From: Strigops habroptila
Taxonomy: Eukaryota; Chordata; Aves; Psittaciformes; Psittacidae
DNA length: 64,000 nt
Direction of reading: 5' to 3'
NCBI RefSeq assembly: GCF_004027225.2
Contig: NC_044279.2
Span: forward strand, 50,492,744 to 50,556,743
The notes below the pieces were generated by a model that saw only the letters and a program-made list of their open reading frames with translations, searched no databases and had not been told where the DNA came from. Below, piece by piece: positions 16,101 to 28,348 of this stretch (the first letter of the stretch is position 1; the number at the start of each line of letters is the position of its first letter). The translations under genes were made by a program, and so were the position numbers.

Positions 16101-19100
16101 CCTAGCCCAAGATTTATCAAGCGCACATGGATTTCCATCCATGGAAGTGTTCGAGGCTGGGTTGGAAGGGGCTTTGAGTACCCTGGTCTAGTGGAAGGTG
16201 TCCCTGCCCGTGGTAGGGGGGCTGGAACTAGACGATCTTTAAGGTCCCTTCCAAGCCAAACCTCTCTATGATGCCATATGATTTTATGATTTGCTCCTAT
16301 TTAAGGCGTCTCAACTTCATCTATTCAAAATTCACATTAAAGAAACATGACTCTACAGGCACAAGGGAACAGGACTTCTTGGATTTGTTTTTGTATTTGG
16401 GGCAGTCCTACAAAGACCTGCACACACTTGACATTCTGATTTTGCAGGCTATGAAATTTTAGTACATTAAGCTTCCCAAAAATTAAAAATTAGAACCTTT
16501 AATTTTGGAAAACGTGGTAATCTAAAAAAACAATCTTTTTTGTTAACTGTCTTCACTTTGAAAAGATGCTTCAGCCAAAATATAATTAATTCCTTTTGGC
16601 TACAATAAAACACAAGCATTTGGGCAGTGCCCTTGGTGGGCAGTTTGTTGGGGTATCTGAACAGTGTTTAAAAGATATATCACTAAAGTGAATTACAGAT
16701 ACCTAGTTACAAATGATTATTTTTCTCGGGTCTCCAGATTCCTAGCAATGGGAGCAACTACAACATGAGAATTGTTCCAGAAGCATGCAGCCCACATAAC
16801 TTCCAGATTCCTAGGTAGCTGATCCCAAGGTTACTTCCTTGGGAGTCAGACAACAGAAGCCACCAACTTCTCTGAGAAAATAAAAGCTCTGGCATTCTCA
16901 AGCTATATGACAAGCTGCATAGCAGAGCTGCCACAAAATCTGTGCTGAGGGCATTCTTCACACTAGAAGGCTTGTACATCCATGCAGGGGAGCCTGGAAG
17001 TACTAAAAGCCACAGCCTGAATTGAAGCTCTTTTCCTACCTTCCTCTCCTGCTTCTTTTCATGAAAAGATGAGACAATAACGAGATCCAAACCCCAGTTA
17101 GCACCAGCTCCACAAAGGTGTACAGAATGACTCCTTCGGGAGCTACCGCATTGAGAAACCTGAGTTCCCCTGCAAACAGCCAAAACCTTAGCAAGTTGTG
17201 TAATGACTTGTTAGCAATTATTCTCATGATTTACAAAAAAATTGTGAAACAAATCACTTCGTGCTACCCTTTGTAAGGCCACTAAGGTTTCATCAGAAAA
17301 TATCTAATCTCCTTTGGCCAATCTGCTTGTAGAAGAAAGCAACAAAAATAGAACAAAATACACTTTAACAGGCACCTCTCACTCTGCAAGCTTAGCACCT
17401 ACTTCTATACCCCTTTGGTATTTAAGAAAACAAACACAAAAAAAAAAAAACAAACCACAAAACACCAAGGCTTCAGCAAGAGAAATACCAAATTTCAAAA
17501 GATATAAGAATGAAAACAAAGCCTACAGTTACATACTCCATACTAATTGAAAATAAGATACAATTTTATTACTCACAGGCTTTATCCAAATACCCTTTTT
17601 TCCTGAGAATGCTTCACGCTAGCATATTAGCTACTTGAGCACAAAGTAATCTTCAAAATCATTTTTATTCTGAAACTTATTTCCCATCAAAACTATTCTG
17701 AGAAATGTTTAAAGAAAATGATCCCATACTATACAAGTAAAATGCTGCTAATTCCTGTTGATATTGCAAACGCATTCTTATTTTGTATACATGAGTTGTC
17801 CGACTCCAGCAAAGCTTCAGCAGAACTTTAGTTGTACAAATAAAAAGTCTGCAGAATCAGCATCCAGATTTATAACACATTTCAAAAATAATATAATACA
17901 AACTGAAAACTAGAAATCAAATTCTGTGCACTTATTTTATTAACCTAAATGCTACTGAAAGCTTAAGACATCCTTCTGAGATGTAACACAAGATTTAATA
18001 TTAAATCTTAATAAACGTAATGATTAAGAATTCTACCAGTAAATAAATTATTGCTCATTTATCTCCAAAATACTTTTATAATTTCATAAAGCACCACAGC
18101 AATTTCAGCTTGGCATTTTGGAAGATGTGCTGTTACAAAAGCTTAAAATGCAATACAATGCACGAAGCTACTAAAAAATAGAAGTCTTTTACTGTTGTTG
18201 AAAAAAAGCATTTATTGATTTCTTTATGTTCATCATAGCATTACCAACACATTCCCACAGACAAAACTGTTGGCATGAAGTCTCCACTTAAATATAAAAA
18301 GTATTGAATTACAAACAGAAGGGAATTTCAGAAATACAGGATTACAATGAAACTTTAAATTGCTCTTTGTCCGTGTCCTCTTCTGCTGTCTCAAGCAATT
18401 CTGCTTTACTACCTGTCCTTTTGCAAAGTCTTTCACTAGGTGCAGCATTTAAACATAGGCATTATGTGAACATGTTCCATAAGCATTCAGATTCTACACA
18501 GATTCATTCAGAACAACATAGATTGTTAAGTCTACATTGTGTTTTGCAACTTTCCCACATACTACACAAGCCAATGAAGGCAGTCACATTGAATACACTG
18601 CAAAATCTTAAGTACAAGCAAAGAGAGAAGCTGGTTTACGCTTATTCTAGGAAAAGTACACACTTTGTTCTTTGGCTTTCACAAAATTAAAGTGACATAG
18701 AAGTGGAATACACAAAACTGAAAATATGCAAAAAATTCTACTTCTTTTGCTACCAGCAGAAGTTTCAAAGCTCACCTAAATAATTTTGGGCATTCAGCTA
18801 CAGGAAGGAACAAGCCCATTCTGGACAAATAAAGGTGTTATGCTGGTAGATTCCTAAAAGGAGTCACCTCAGGTCTCTTAAGACAGCAACATCCCGCACC
18901 AAACAGGCATGTCTTACTGCTATAAAAGCAAGGTGATACGCAGGTCAAATACTTAGGTAGGACATGTATCAGTGAAGTTGTACCAGATAATGTAGGATAT
19001 CACTGTTTACAGCAGAGTCAGCTGATTCCTGACAGTCATGCAATTAGTACACTATTCTCTGTAAAACCAATCTTCATATGCATTTTAGAATGATTTCCCA

Positions 19101-22100
19101 ACTGAGGTGAAAAAAGTTGTCAAAATAGAAGAAAACTGCAGTACATTTTGAAATCTTAGTATTTTCACATCTATTGCTTCAGATGAGCAGAAGAAAAGAA
19201 GGTCTAAGTTCACACAGAACATTAACTAATGACACAAACTGAAAACAATTTGGGTTTCTGCCATACCAAACACTGTAAAACTTCTTACTGTTTTCTTTGT
19301 GAAAATAGCAAATAAGATTCAAAGAAAGTAATTTTAAAAGTTGAAATATGTATGAATAAAATATGTACGAAAACGTTGGTAAATTTAAGAGATAATATCT
19401 AACTGAGATGAAAAATGTCATATTCAATGGAGCTATTTCACTCAATGTAGAAGCAAAGTTTGTAAGCTTTCTTTCATGCTTAGATATATTTTGAGAAACA
19501 AAACTGTTTTTCAGAGAGGCATGGATATTGCAGATTCTTACACAGAAGACTCAGACTACTCATTAACTAGAAAGGGAATTTCGGTCAATGATACTAAAAG
19601 CCAAAACCACCTGAAAAAAACCCCTTAGACAAGTCTCTTTCAGTAATACCCAATCTCTATCAATACCAAGAACTCAAGATTCAAACCCCTGTGGTGGATG
19701 ATCCCCTTATAATCACAGACAGCATAACAGGAACACTATTGTGAACTTGCATAGTGCAATCTAAAGTCCTTCTGGAAGTCTTTAACACTATTGTTTTATG
19801 TAGTTGTCTCAAAGTCTAACTGGAAAAAGAAGTAATGCTGAAGGCTATGCTTTTATCATAGCAGAGCAGTGCACAGAAAATCTTGCAGTAAGAAGTGCTG
19901 TTCAAGAAGAAATCTCTTCACCTATGAAAACATGTAACAGTACATATGAAGATTCAACATGAGTTTCAGTTCACTGGGGAAGATCTTGACTAAGTGATCC
20001 CAACACTACACAGAAGACTCCTCAGTACAGTGTCTCATTCCTACCTTTGTAAAAGACGTATCCACACAGACCCTCGCTTCATTTTAGGGCACATATATTA
20101 CGAAATAAAGACACTCCACCATCCACATTCACAAAAAAACACTCCTCACACAATATGGAGCTGACAAAAATTCAAGCCTCCAAATGACAAACTCACGTAT
20201 CCAGCTTCACAAATAACATTTAGTTCCATATCCTACACCAAGCACCACATAATCTGAAAAACAACAAAAAAATTCTGTTCTCCCGCTTCCCTCCTTCTCA
20301 TTTTCTACCACAGCTTTGGAGAAGAACAACGCATGTTGAACACAGAGGTCATAGCGTATATTTTAGAATTTTTTTAAAGACTGTGAGAAAGCTAAAAATT
20401 CATACCAGATCCTGACATAAGCTACAGGTTTCTGACAAACTGAGTAAATACTACCTCCACTGTTCTTAAGATGCAATATAGAGAAAAACCTTCTGTAAAG
20501 GTAAAAGGTCATTTAGACAACAGAACTGCTCCAAAATGCAGTTTGGGTCTTCTTATTCTCAGACCTTAAAGACTCATACCTATGTAAAACATTTCCCTAG
20601 CTAACAAATGTAGAATGATAAGGCTTCTTCCCAACATCAATGTCCGTATCAGTTCACCTAAAAGCACTGCAAACTGCTAAATGTGAACTACACTGCTGAA
20701 TGACACAATACTTTCAAATTTGCATATACAGTGTCTAGACAGTAAGAAAGCTGAAAATTGCTAACACATGAGTAACAGATATTTCAGCAACCTTCATGTC
20801 AAATATTGCTAAATCAATGATGATTTAGGGGAGCTAGACAAGATGACCTCCGGAAATCACTTCCAACCTCAACCATTCTAATATTCTGTGATTTGTGGCA
20901 GAAAACTGCATACTTCCCTGTAACTGAAGGTACAGCCTCGCATCTTCTATTTGTTCTCTGAAGTACATATTAGATTTGGCTTTGTTCAAAGATGAAGAGA
21001 AATACAATTGTCAAAAATGAAAGGAAATTGAGATAAAAGAAGAATTGAAAGACTTGTCCTGCTATTACATATGGACTTCTTCCAGTACATTTTAATCCTG
21101 CTGCTAATACCTGCTTTGGTGAAGACAGCAAACAGGCATTAGTTGAGAGGAACTATGAGAACTGCAGATCAGGCACCAATATAGTTATAGGGTAGAGAGT
21201 GAAAGTATCCTTTGGCATTAAAGGAAATTCCTTATGTACCTGGCTCCACACTAAAATGAAAGAGTGTGTGAAGCCTACCTTCATTATATTCTTATAAAAT
21301 ATACTAAAGAAAAATGTGAAATAAAGAACATTATCATATCCGTTGAAAAATCAAGCTCCTGAAATTTAAGAAGCCAACAGATTTACAGGTGCTTGTGTCA
21401 CTCAAATTCTGTTTTCTTGTGTAGCCAACTTCTGCAACCTCTGAAGCACCGGTTCTGCAGGAAGAAAACATATTATCTGATCACATGATTAAGAACACCC
21501 ATAATAACGGGCTTAATAATAATAGTGTCTATATTTTAGGCAGCAAACACACTCTTTTAATGTCAGCATAGTGTGGATCAGGAGCCTCAACTTCAATTTG
21601 CACACCTCAGGTTGTGAGACATATCCCATGTCGCTTTTTAAAAATGATGAAACTTGTCACAATCATTTGATGTAGTCCAGTTGAATAAGCATTATCACAC
21701 CACACAAGAAAGCAAACACAAATCTGCCAACATTAAAAAGTACTTAATCTATTCATCTGTTTAATTGAGAAACTAGACAAAACCCAGCTCATATTCTCAT
21801 GCCTAGTTCACAGGCACACTGTAGACTCTAACCTGTAGCACGGAGACCAGAGCTCGTCTCTTTCCATACAGCTTGCTCAATAGCACTATAGGAAGTGAGC
21901 TGTATCAGTCAATTAAGTCCAGTGTTTCCAAGCACATTTCTGTTTAGAAAACTGACTCAAGGCTGATGACATCTTCGCATTGCATTTCCATTCCCACAGT
22001 GCTCAGCTACTCTCATGTGAAAACAAGATTTCTCTACCAGCATTCCCAGCAACAAACCTCATGAGTAGGGTGGAGGAGAAACATTATTCTACTACTGCTT

Positions 22101-23363
22101 CATATGTCATTTTTAGTGCATAGATATCGAAGGATTAGGAATGACAGTTGTAGTTTCCCTGTGCATCATCCACAGATTAGTCAAATCAGAATGTCTTTTT
22201 TTTTACTTTATTTTCTCTCTTTATTAGTACTAATGAAAATAAAGATCTTTCAGAAATATCACACATAAACAGAATAAAACATTTTTAAAAAAGCAAATAA
22301 GGAATCAGTATTTCAGATTGTATCTTTTCATTTATAAAAGTAAGCTCTGAAGAATAACAGCACTGTGGTATCATGACAGGTCAAGTACTTAATGGTTTTT
22401 TTTGTCTCCCTTTAGAAAATGGGAGAAGCGTAACGTGGCTGTTTAAAATTGTATCATCAACCACACTGTGTACTTTCTGCAGTTTTCTGTCTTTCAAGCA
22501 CACGACACAGCTATAAAATTTACAGTAGAAGCGTGTTGTTTGGTTTTTTGTTTGTTTTAACCCACGAAGCACGTTAGTTATGATTTCAGTCACCCAGAAA
22601 ACGCGGAAGTTATTTCGCCCGAGCACCGGAACGCATCCCTTTTGTTCCCCGGCCTCACCTGCGCCTGCGGGAGCTCAGCCGTCGCGCCCAGACCTGCGAG
22701 GGCACACGCCGAGCTTCCGCACCCCAAGCGAACGGGGACGGCTTGTGCAAACCCCGCCGCCTCTGCATTACGGCAGCGTTTGGGTTTCCCCCTTCCTTTT
22801 CTGCGCTGCCCCTCGTACACCACCTCACCGCCACGGGCTGCTCGGGAGCCACACCGCGGGCCCCGCCAGCAGCCTCGCCGAGGGGCTGCGCCGCCGCCTC
22901 CCGGGACCCGCGGGCCCGCTACCGCGGCAGCCCCCGCCCGGCTCGGCTCGCTCGACGCTGTGCGGGTGGCTGCGGGGGTGGCACCGTCTGCCCGGCGGGA
23001 AGGCGACCGGAGCCCGGCGGTGGCTCACTCGGTGACTCCGTTCCGCGCCGGGCAGGCCGACCCCCCTCCTGGCCTCGGGCAGGCGCCGAGCTCGGGGACT
23101 AGGGACCACTGACGCGGCTGACACCGCCGGACAGCCCCTCAGCAGCAGCCGGACAGCCCCTCAGCCACCAAGTCACCCATAGGAGGCGGCTCCAGCTCCA
23201 CCCCCAGCGGGCTGAAGGAAGCCCGGTACCACCGCCCGGCGCCGGGGGCCGTGGGACCGGGAGCTGCCACCGCCCCCGCCGCACAACACAGCCCACCCAG
23301 GGCACGGCGCCCCACTGACCTGGAGAGATGCTTCAGAATCTGCTTCTTGATAATCCCCGCCAT
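820..23363 (-). CDS. BLTP3B: BLTP3B (UHRF1BP1L/SHIP164), 5' five coding exons, partial
   Basis: Bridge-like lipid transfer protein of the VPS13/chorein family, acting on early endosomal membranes (family knowledge). Coding exons, in order of transcription: 23320-23363, 6933-7095, 5789-5827, 2578-2669 and 820-1009. All have GT/AG boundaries and the phases close: 528 nt, 176 codons. The product starts MAGIIKKQILKHLSR and continues FTKNLSPDKINLSTLKGEG, the typical amphipathic chorein_N start. The fifth exon carries EKVVEGISVSVNSIIIRIG. The start ATG (23361-23363) lies inside a CpG island and opens directly into the family N-terminus. Exon 3 is only 39 nt. Intron 1 is 16.2 kb. The vertebrate protein is about 1,460 residues, so roughly 88% lies beyond the left edge. 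I searched 1-819 for the next exon and did not find it. The gene is divergent from ACTR6, with about 9 kb between the two starts. The identification is very secure; the first-exon donor (CTCCAG/GTCAGT) and the others are by eye. Confidence 0.96.
1092..1172 (-). repeat. CR1 LINE 3'-end fragment in BLTP3B intron 5
   Basis: Read on the minus strand this has the characteristic CR1 tail: a 'GGAACTAGATGATCTTAAGG' type block followed by 'TTCCAACC' and ending in the short TTCTGTGATTCTGTG repeat. It is about 80 bp and lies in the intron following the fifth coding exon. Confidence 0.85.
1173..6932 (-). other. BLTP3B introns 2-4: AT-rich, no further gene seen
   Basis: Apart from exons 3 and 4 this stretch is AT-rich intronic DNA. 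It contains an A/T simple-sequence patch at about 4320-4380 and an (AAAC)n tract at 6271-6294. Small open frames on both strands show no recognisable protein and are treated as chance. Confidence 0.6.
6271..6294. repeat. (AAAC)n microsatellite
   Basis: About six uninterrupted copies of the tetranucleotide AAAC/ACAA, in the intron between BLTP3B exons 2 and 3. Confidence 0.9.
10111..10160. repeat. (TG)n(TA)n(CA)n compound microsatellite, self-complementary
   Basis: About five TG, six to seven TA, then about twelve CA units. The TG and CA arms are complementary across the TA core, so the block forms a near-perfect inverted repeat. Lies in BLTP3B intron 1. Confidence 0.92.
11385..11407. repeat. 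(AAAC)n microsatellite
   Basis: Five to six tandem AAAC units in BLTP3B intron 1. Confidence 0.9.
12932..12975. repeat. A-rich low-complexity tract
   Basis: Nearly pure A on the plus strand with scattered T and G. It could be the poly(A) of an old retroposed sequence, but no parent transcript is evident upstream. Confidence 0.85.
16141..16290 (+). repeat. CR1 LINE 3'-end fragment
   Basis: It contains the CR1 tail order: a 'tcgaggctgggttggaaggg' block, 'ccctggtctagtggaaggtg', 'ggaactagacgatctttaag', 'cccttccaa', then a tctatgatg / ttttatgatt terminal repeat. Plus-strand sense, antisense to BLTP3B, in its intron 1. Confidence 0.9.
20826..20893 (+). repeat. CR1 LINE 3'-terminal fragment (short)
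   Basis: About 68 bp with the CR1 end signature: gagctagacaagatgacctc, cttccaacctcaaccattcta, then tattctgtgattt. Strongly 5'-truncated. Confidence 0.8.
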
Positions 23364-23870
23364 GGTGTCTGCCGGCCCGCGCCCCTCACGACGACCAGCC
23401 GGGACCGGGGACGCGCCTCATCCCTCCGCCTCCCCCTGCCCGAAGCGGGGAGACCGCCGGGAGCGGAGCGGCTGCCTCCACTCGCCCTCACTCGGCGCCC
23501 GCCGCCATCTTGGCTGCAGCATTACCTAGTGACGGGGGGCGGCGGCGGGGCGGTAACGGGGAGGGCCGGAGCCGGAGCCACCTCCCCGCGCGGGGGGCGG
23601 CAGCCCCGGACAGGCGGGAGGGAGGCGGGGTAGGGGCGATCACACACACACACCCCGCCCGCTTGCTAACGGATCTGCCGCAGAACCCCTCAATGCCTTC
23701 AGCCTCTGCCTGCCCCAGGTCGCACCGGCCGCCCTTTCTCCGCTCTTCGCCAGCGGCTTCTTTCCTCCCTCAGCCTTCCCACCGCCAAAACTCCGACAGC
23801 GTCTCTCCGCGTCCCTGCTTGTGGCTCCGTCCCTCTTCCCGCCTGTGGAGCGCGTCCCACGTCGTTTGGT
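22590..23870 (-). promoter_or_regulatory. BLTP3B: CpG island and promoter/5'UTR of BLTP3B
   Basis: The AT-rich intron sequence changes abruptly at about 22.6 kb to very GC-rich, CpG-dense DNA and returns to AT-rich at about 23.87 kb. The first coding exon lies inside it. The 5'UTR and transcription start should be upstream of 23,363 on the minus strand, most likely near the YY1-like element at 23.5 kb. Several long open frames on both strands here (for example 22642-23112 and 23510-23977) come from the lack of AT-rich stop codons in GC-rich DNA and are not genes. Confidence 0.85.
23501..23511 (-). promoter_or_regulatory. YY1-type motif AAGATGGCGGC near the likely BLTP3B start site
   Basis: On the minus strand the sequence reads AAGATGGCGGC, a full match to the classical YY1 core as found just downstream of transcription starts in many CpG-island promoters. 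It lies about 140 bp upstream of the BLTP3B ATG and in the sense orientation of the gene. Function is inferred from sequence and position only. Confidence 0.55.
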
Positions 23871-26800
23871 TGTTATTTTTGTTGAAAATCTGTTACAAAG
23901 TGCCACTAAAAGGCTTTGTAACAACAAGAACGACAACAAAAAACCTGGTCCTAGTGTGTGGCAAGAGTTCCTTTTGACAAACTGCTTAGTTACCTACGTG
24001 CATTAATACTTGGCATTAGTACCTGCACGTCATGCTCTTCGCCGGTGATCTGTGGAGCTCACTCACAGAAGCAATGTTTAAAGTTACTTTAAGTTTTTCA
24101 GATAAACTCCATTACTCTAGCTCTGTTGTAAGTTCACCTTGATTAGCCAAGTGAGACAAATATAAAGCCTAGAAGTTATTTTAATTTTGAGATAACATCT
24201 TCTCATGCTGTAGCAACATTTTCAAGTCAGTTAAAAAGTAAATGTCTGGTATTAGTTTTGTTCATCCAGTAACCCTCTTCTCTAGGGGTCCCTCATTCAG
24301 AAAAGGTATCTTGGAGAATTTCAGTGGTGGGTAATCAAGTATCCTAAAAGTAGATTTAACTGGGGAAAAAAACCAAAAAACCCCACAATTAAAAAAAAAA
24401 AAAAAAAAGAAAAAAAAAGAAAAAAAGAAAAAAATAACAACTGTAAAACTAACAAGCTTTTCAGATGTGACCTCTATCTGAAGGATGGTTTGCTGCCTCT
24501 ATAATATAGCCTGGAGCTGCAAAGGAAAGACATCAGATATTATTTGCTTTGCTTCTCATGTACATAGCAGATTAATAATTTACATGCAATGAAACAGAAC
24601 CCCAAGGACCTTCAAGTCAGAAATATGAAGCAGTAACAGAAAAAAAATAGGTCAGGAGATGAACGTTTTTGATTGATTTTTCCAGGCATTTAAAAATCAG
24701 TCAGTTGTGTAATACTGACCTCATTATATTCTTTAAAGAGATTTGATTTCTAAATCAAACAGATTTAGAAAGTGGGAATGAGCTGTGTATGAAGCTAACA
24801 TTTTTATTCCTGTTTTAAGTTCAACTTTTCTCAACTAGAAAAAAAATCTACCAGTGTCTTGGAGAAACTATTCAGCATCATGATGTATCAGCTTCTCATC
24901 AAAGAAAATACAAGGGGCAAGGAAAGCAGGACCCATGCTGTGTGTTCTCTTTCAAGTGTCCTGCAACTGTAGGTCTGACATAAAAAGGAAAACCCAGAGG
25001 CTCTCTACTGACCTCAGAACTGGAAACCAGAAATATGCCTGTCTGGCAGGATTGATCGGAATCGTGACCTCATGTTCTCCTCCATCTCCTGGAGCACACT
25101 GAATGGAGGAATGGGGGGAAACGCACAGATCAACACCCCAGGGATTAGAAGGGCATGTCATAAGAAGCCCAGTTTATCCCTTGGTTTGAGCAGAGTATCT
25201 GACACTTCTATTTAGAGCCTGGTGCAATTTAATATCAGGATAACCCCAGACTATGTTTATTAAGACTTTGGACTGATTCTCCAAATCACAGCTGCACGTT
25301 TGCCAGTAAATGAATTTCTGCTAGCATTTTCATGATAATTAGACCACCACTTTGTGAAGATGGTGCTTGATACAAAGTCCCAAAGACTGACTCCTGCTTT
25401 GAAGAGAGAAAGGGAATAGCTTATAAAAAACCTGTGAGACTGTCATCAGCTGTCACCTTAACACGATAACCTTGCTGACTACTTTGCACTTATAAACATT
25501 GCTATGTAGGATTCCTTCATCTAGCAACCAAGGCTCTTTGTTCTTGATTTACCAAAATGATGACTCACCCAGCGAGGAGAAACTATGTCACAAGAGAAGA
25601 AAAGGGGTGGCTGTAGTGGTAAATCATCACATGGGTCCTTCTGATCTGGGTCCTGCTGATCTGGACCTCAGCCCACCAACTTTCCGTGTTGGCGGTCCCC
25701 ATGGACCTGCCTGGTGATCCCTGCCTTGTGCTGGCCTTGTTCATCCCACCAGACCTGATCCTGACCCTGACTTGAGGATTGACTTATGTGCTTGACTTCA
25801 GACCTGCTTCATTATCACACACTCGCCTGATGACCTGGGCTCTGGGCTGCCCTTCCCATTCCTGCCTGCCTTGCTTCCTGGCTGGGAGTGGTGGGTTAGG
25901 CTCTGGCTGGCTACCGCATCCCCCTCAGCTCCTGGCTTCCCCCCTTTATGAAGCAGCTGGCACCAAGAAAGAACCCCACTTCTGAGAGTATCCAGGATAC
26001 TAAAATGATCTCAATAATAATTTTGGTTTGTATTTAGCACATGTAATTTCTAGGGCCTATTTGTGAACTCTTCCAATTCAATAGAAGACCCAAAACCCCA
26101 AGGATGTATAGAGTTTCCCATCAGGCAGTCATCTCATCCATCAGCCTGCCCTCCACCATCTCCTAAACGAGTAAATGTGTGTGGGGTTCAGTGGATGGAT
26201 GCCAAGCCCAGGGTAACGCCTCCTCTGTGTTAGGGTCAAAGAATGCAGTAACTTCTTCCTCAAGGATAACTTTCTTTGGATAACTTTCAAAGGATAACTT
26301 TGCTCTAGACAACCTGCAAATTCTGTCACTGGCACCATTCAGTTATGCTGAAGCTGCACATTGCCACAGAGCAGAGCAAATAAGCAGCTGTGTGCTTTGT
26401 ATAGGGTGTGCAGATGGAGTTTGACTTTTCATGTGGTCATCTGGATTCCTTAACTGTAAAAACTGGAAAAGAGAGGGGAAAAAAAAACCCCAAACAAAAC
26501 AACAAGAGCCCAAGTGACTTCAGAAACATGAAGGTCACAGAATTAACAAAAAATATTAATTGTTTTTCCCATTAAATAAAGCAGTAGGAAATATGGAAAA
26601 AGAACAGAAAAAATGTGACCCAAGAAGTTCTGATTTAGTTTCGGTGAGTGCTTTGTTTCATACTTGCAGAGTGAGACATCCTGCACGGCCTCACACGGAT
26701 AATGCAAAGGATAATAGTCTGACTTCAAATACAGCAAACGCACAAGGCTTACATAGTTTTGACAGACCAGCACTCAAAGTTAAAGAGCACAGAATCAATT

Positions 26801-27943
26801 CTATGTGATATAGATGTTCTATCTGTATCACAAAGCATCAATTCTAAGCTCTGTAAGGGGCAATCTATGAGGTTTGCTACCACGTGGACATTTGAAAGTC
26901 CTATTCATGTTTCCTTGCTAGTTATTGACTTTGTTACGTACTCTGTCAATAACAACAGAAAGTATTATCAGAAGTGTCATTGCAATATATGAGTGAATAT
27001 GTAAACAAACTCACTAAATATGTATGAGTTGCCCTCAGTGAACAATGACAGTAAATATACCAACTGTAGTTCCCAGAGACTTTAAATATTTATGTACATC
27101 AACCACTACACGTAAACCTAAGAAGTGAACTGTTAAAAGCCTAGTGCTTGTCCTGTGGGTTCTGAAAAAGAAAAAGAAATTAAAAAAAAAAAGAAAAAAG
27201 AAAAAGTAACTCTGAACTGAATAGAAGTCATTGAATGATAACAGATGAAGACTCATAGAGCTGGAGCAAGTATCTGCAAGAGAAAAAGTAATCAATTCTG
27301 GCTTTCTTATTTATTTTTACAAGGCAAAAGTTAGCAATAGCTATAATGATTTTTTGTGTCTGAATTATTCTTCTAAGAACTTAATATTAATAATAAAATC
27401 ATAAAGTAAAAATTGTGTGATTTAAGAGTAATATTTTATATTTCTCCGTAACACTGTGAATATGTAGAGCATTTATCACAATTCTATGGTTTGTGTGCTT
27501 TGGGTTTGAATTACAGAACCAAAATTGGCTATTACTATACCTATCAGTGGGTAAAGAAGGAGAACAACCAACACTTTACAGCGTTCTTTAAAACAATTCA
27601 TAAACTCCTGCACTGGAAAAAGTCTTTTATTAATTCCTGTGACCTCTCCCTCAAGAACCAAAGAATGTATCTGCTAGAGTGGGGACACTGACAAGCACAT
27701 AAAGAGGATTGGTCTCAAATCAGATTGCAATGTGCCATTGCTGAACATCCTGTCTCATACGAAGACATTTGGTATTTGTTAAGGTTAAAGAGTCATCATA
27801 TAGAGTAGCAGTTATTTTTAAGTTCTGGTATCTCCCGGAAAGTAAATTACATACAGATACAATTACATCCTGTAATGCACTTTCTGTTTTATTGGATAAC
27901 AACAAGGATACTAGTGATGGTGAGTTAAAACATATAAATAAAA
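23871..27943. other. Intergenic region between BLTP3B and ACTR6 (left part)
   Basis: No supported gene. A-rich tracts lie at 24391-24434 and 27163-27206. A GC-richer stretch at about 25.5-26.0 kb stands out against the AT-rich flanks and has two short plus-strand open frames (25499-25717 and 25779-25985) without recognisable motifs. It may be an ancient repeat or a noncoding transcript, but nothing in it can be named. Confidence 0.6.
24391..24434. repeat. A-rich low-complexity tract
   Basis: Eighteen uninterrupted A residues, then AAAAAG-type units. Intergenic. Confidence 0.9.
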
Positions 27944-28319
27944 TCATAAATCATAGAATGATCTCTCCCTGGAGAAGGCTCAGTGGGGACCTCATCACAG
28001 TATTCCAGTATATACAGAGTGGCTACAAAGCTGATGGAAGCTCTCTCCTCACAAGGAGAAGACAAGGGGCTAGAGGTGCAAGTTGCACAAGGAGAGGTTT
28101 CATTTTGATAAAGAACTTTTTTATAGTGAGAACAACCAACCACTGGAACAACCTCCCCAAGAAAGTGGTGGAGCCCCCAACACAGGACTTTTTCATGACA
28201 GGGTTGGACAGGGTGCTGCATCATCTCATTTGGGCTCCCTTTCCCACATAAAGCTGGACCAGACAATGTTTTGAGGTCCCTCCCAGCTCGGGCTATTCTA
28301 TGGTTCTGTGGTTCTATAA
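27944..28319 (+). repeat. CR1 LINE 3' fragment next to the provirus
   Basis: Typical CR1 order on the plus strand: 'ctccctggagaaggctcagtg' (end of ORF2), a degraded 'agtgagaacaaccaaccactgg' block, 'aagaaagtggtggag', 'gggttggacagggtgctgca', 'gaggtccctcccagctcggg', then the terminal attctatg/gttctgtg repeat. The left LTR of the provirus begins about 30 bp beyond it, after 23 bp of flank and the 6-bp target duplication. Confidence 0.9.
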
Positions 28320-28342
28320 AGGTGTATGGTATTTGACACAGA

Positions 28343-28348
28343 CTTCAG
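28343..28348. repeat. Left target-site duplication CTTCAG
   Basis: Six bases immediately before the TG of the left LTR, identical to 31657-31662 after the right LTR. Confidence 0.9.

Larger units (their letters stand above)
7096..23319 (-). other. BLTP3B: BLTP3B intron 1 (16.2 kb)
   Basis: The intron runs from donor CTCCAG/GTCAGT at 23,320 to acceptor TTTTTAG/ATTC at 7,095. It is mostly AT-rich with no recognised gene on either strand. It contains a TG/TA/CA repeat at 10.1 kb, an (AAAC)n tract at 11.4 kb, an A-rich tract at 12.95 kb, and CR1 fragments at 16.1 and 20.8 kb. Two longer open frames (minus strand, 10323-10784, 153 codons; 16758-17183, 141 codons) have no motif I recognise. The segment 13.0-14.2 kb is less AT-rich than its surroundings and may be an old unrecognised repeat. 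Confidence 0.8.

Noticed and set aside
16758-17183. 141-codon minus-strand frame in BLTP3B intron 1
   Set aside because: No recognised motif; length is possible by chance in a 16-kb intron.
18182-18690. Possible terminal exon: minus-strand AATAAA near 18,212 and a 128-codon plus frame
   Set aside because: The hexamer alone is common in AT-rich DNA, and the frame shows no known protein; no evidence for a transcript end.
22642-23112. Long open frames on both strands in the 22.6-23.9 kb CpG island
   Set aside because: Low-complexity Pro/Arg/Ala/Gly translations typical of GC-rich DNA; no domain, overlapping the BLTP3B promoter.
27769-28251. 160-codon plus-strand frame before the provirus
   Set aside because: Mostly a translation of the CR1 fragment; no separate gene.
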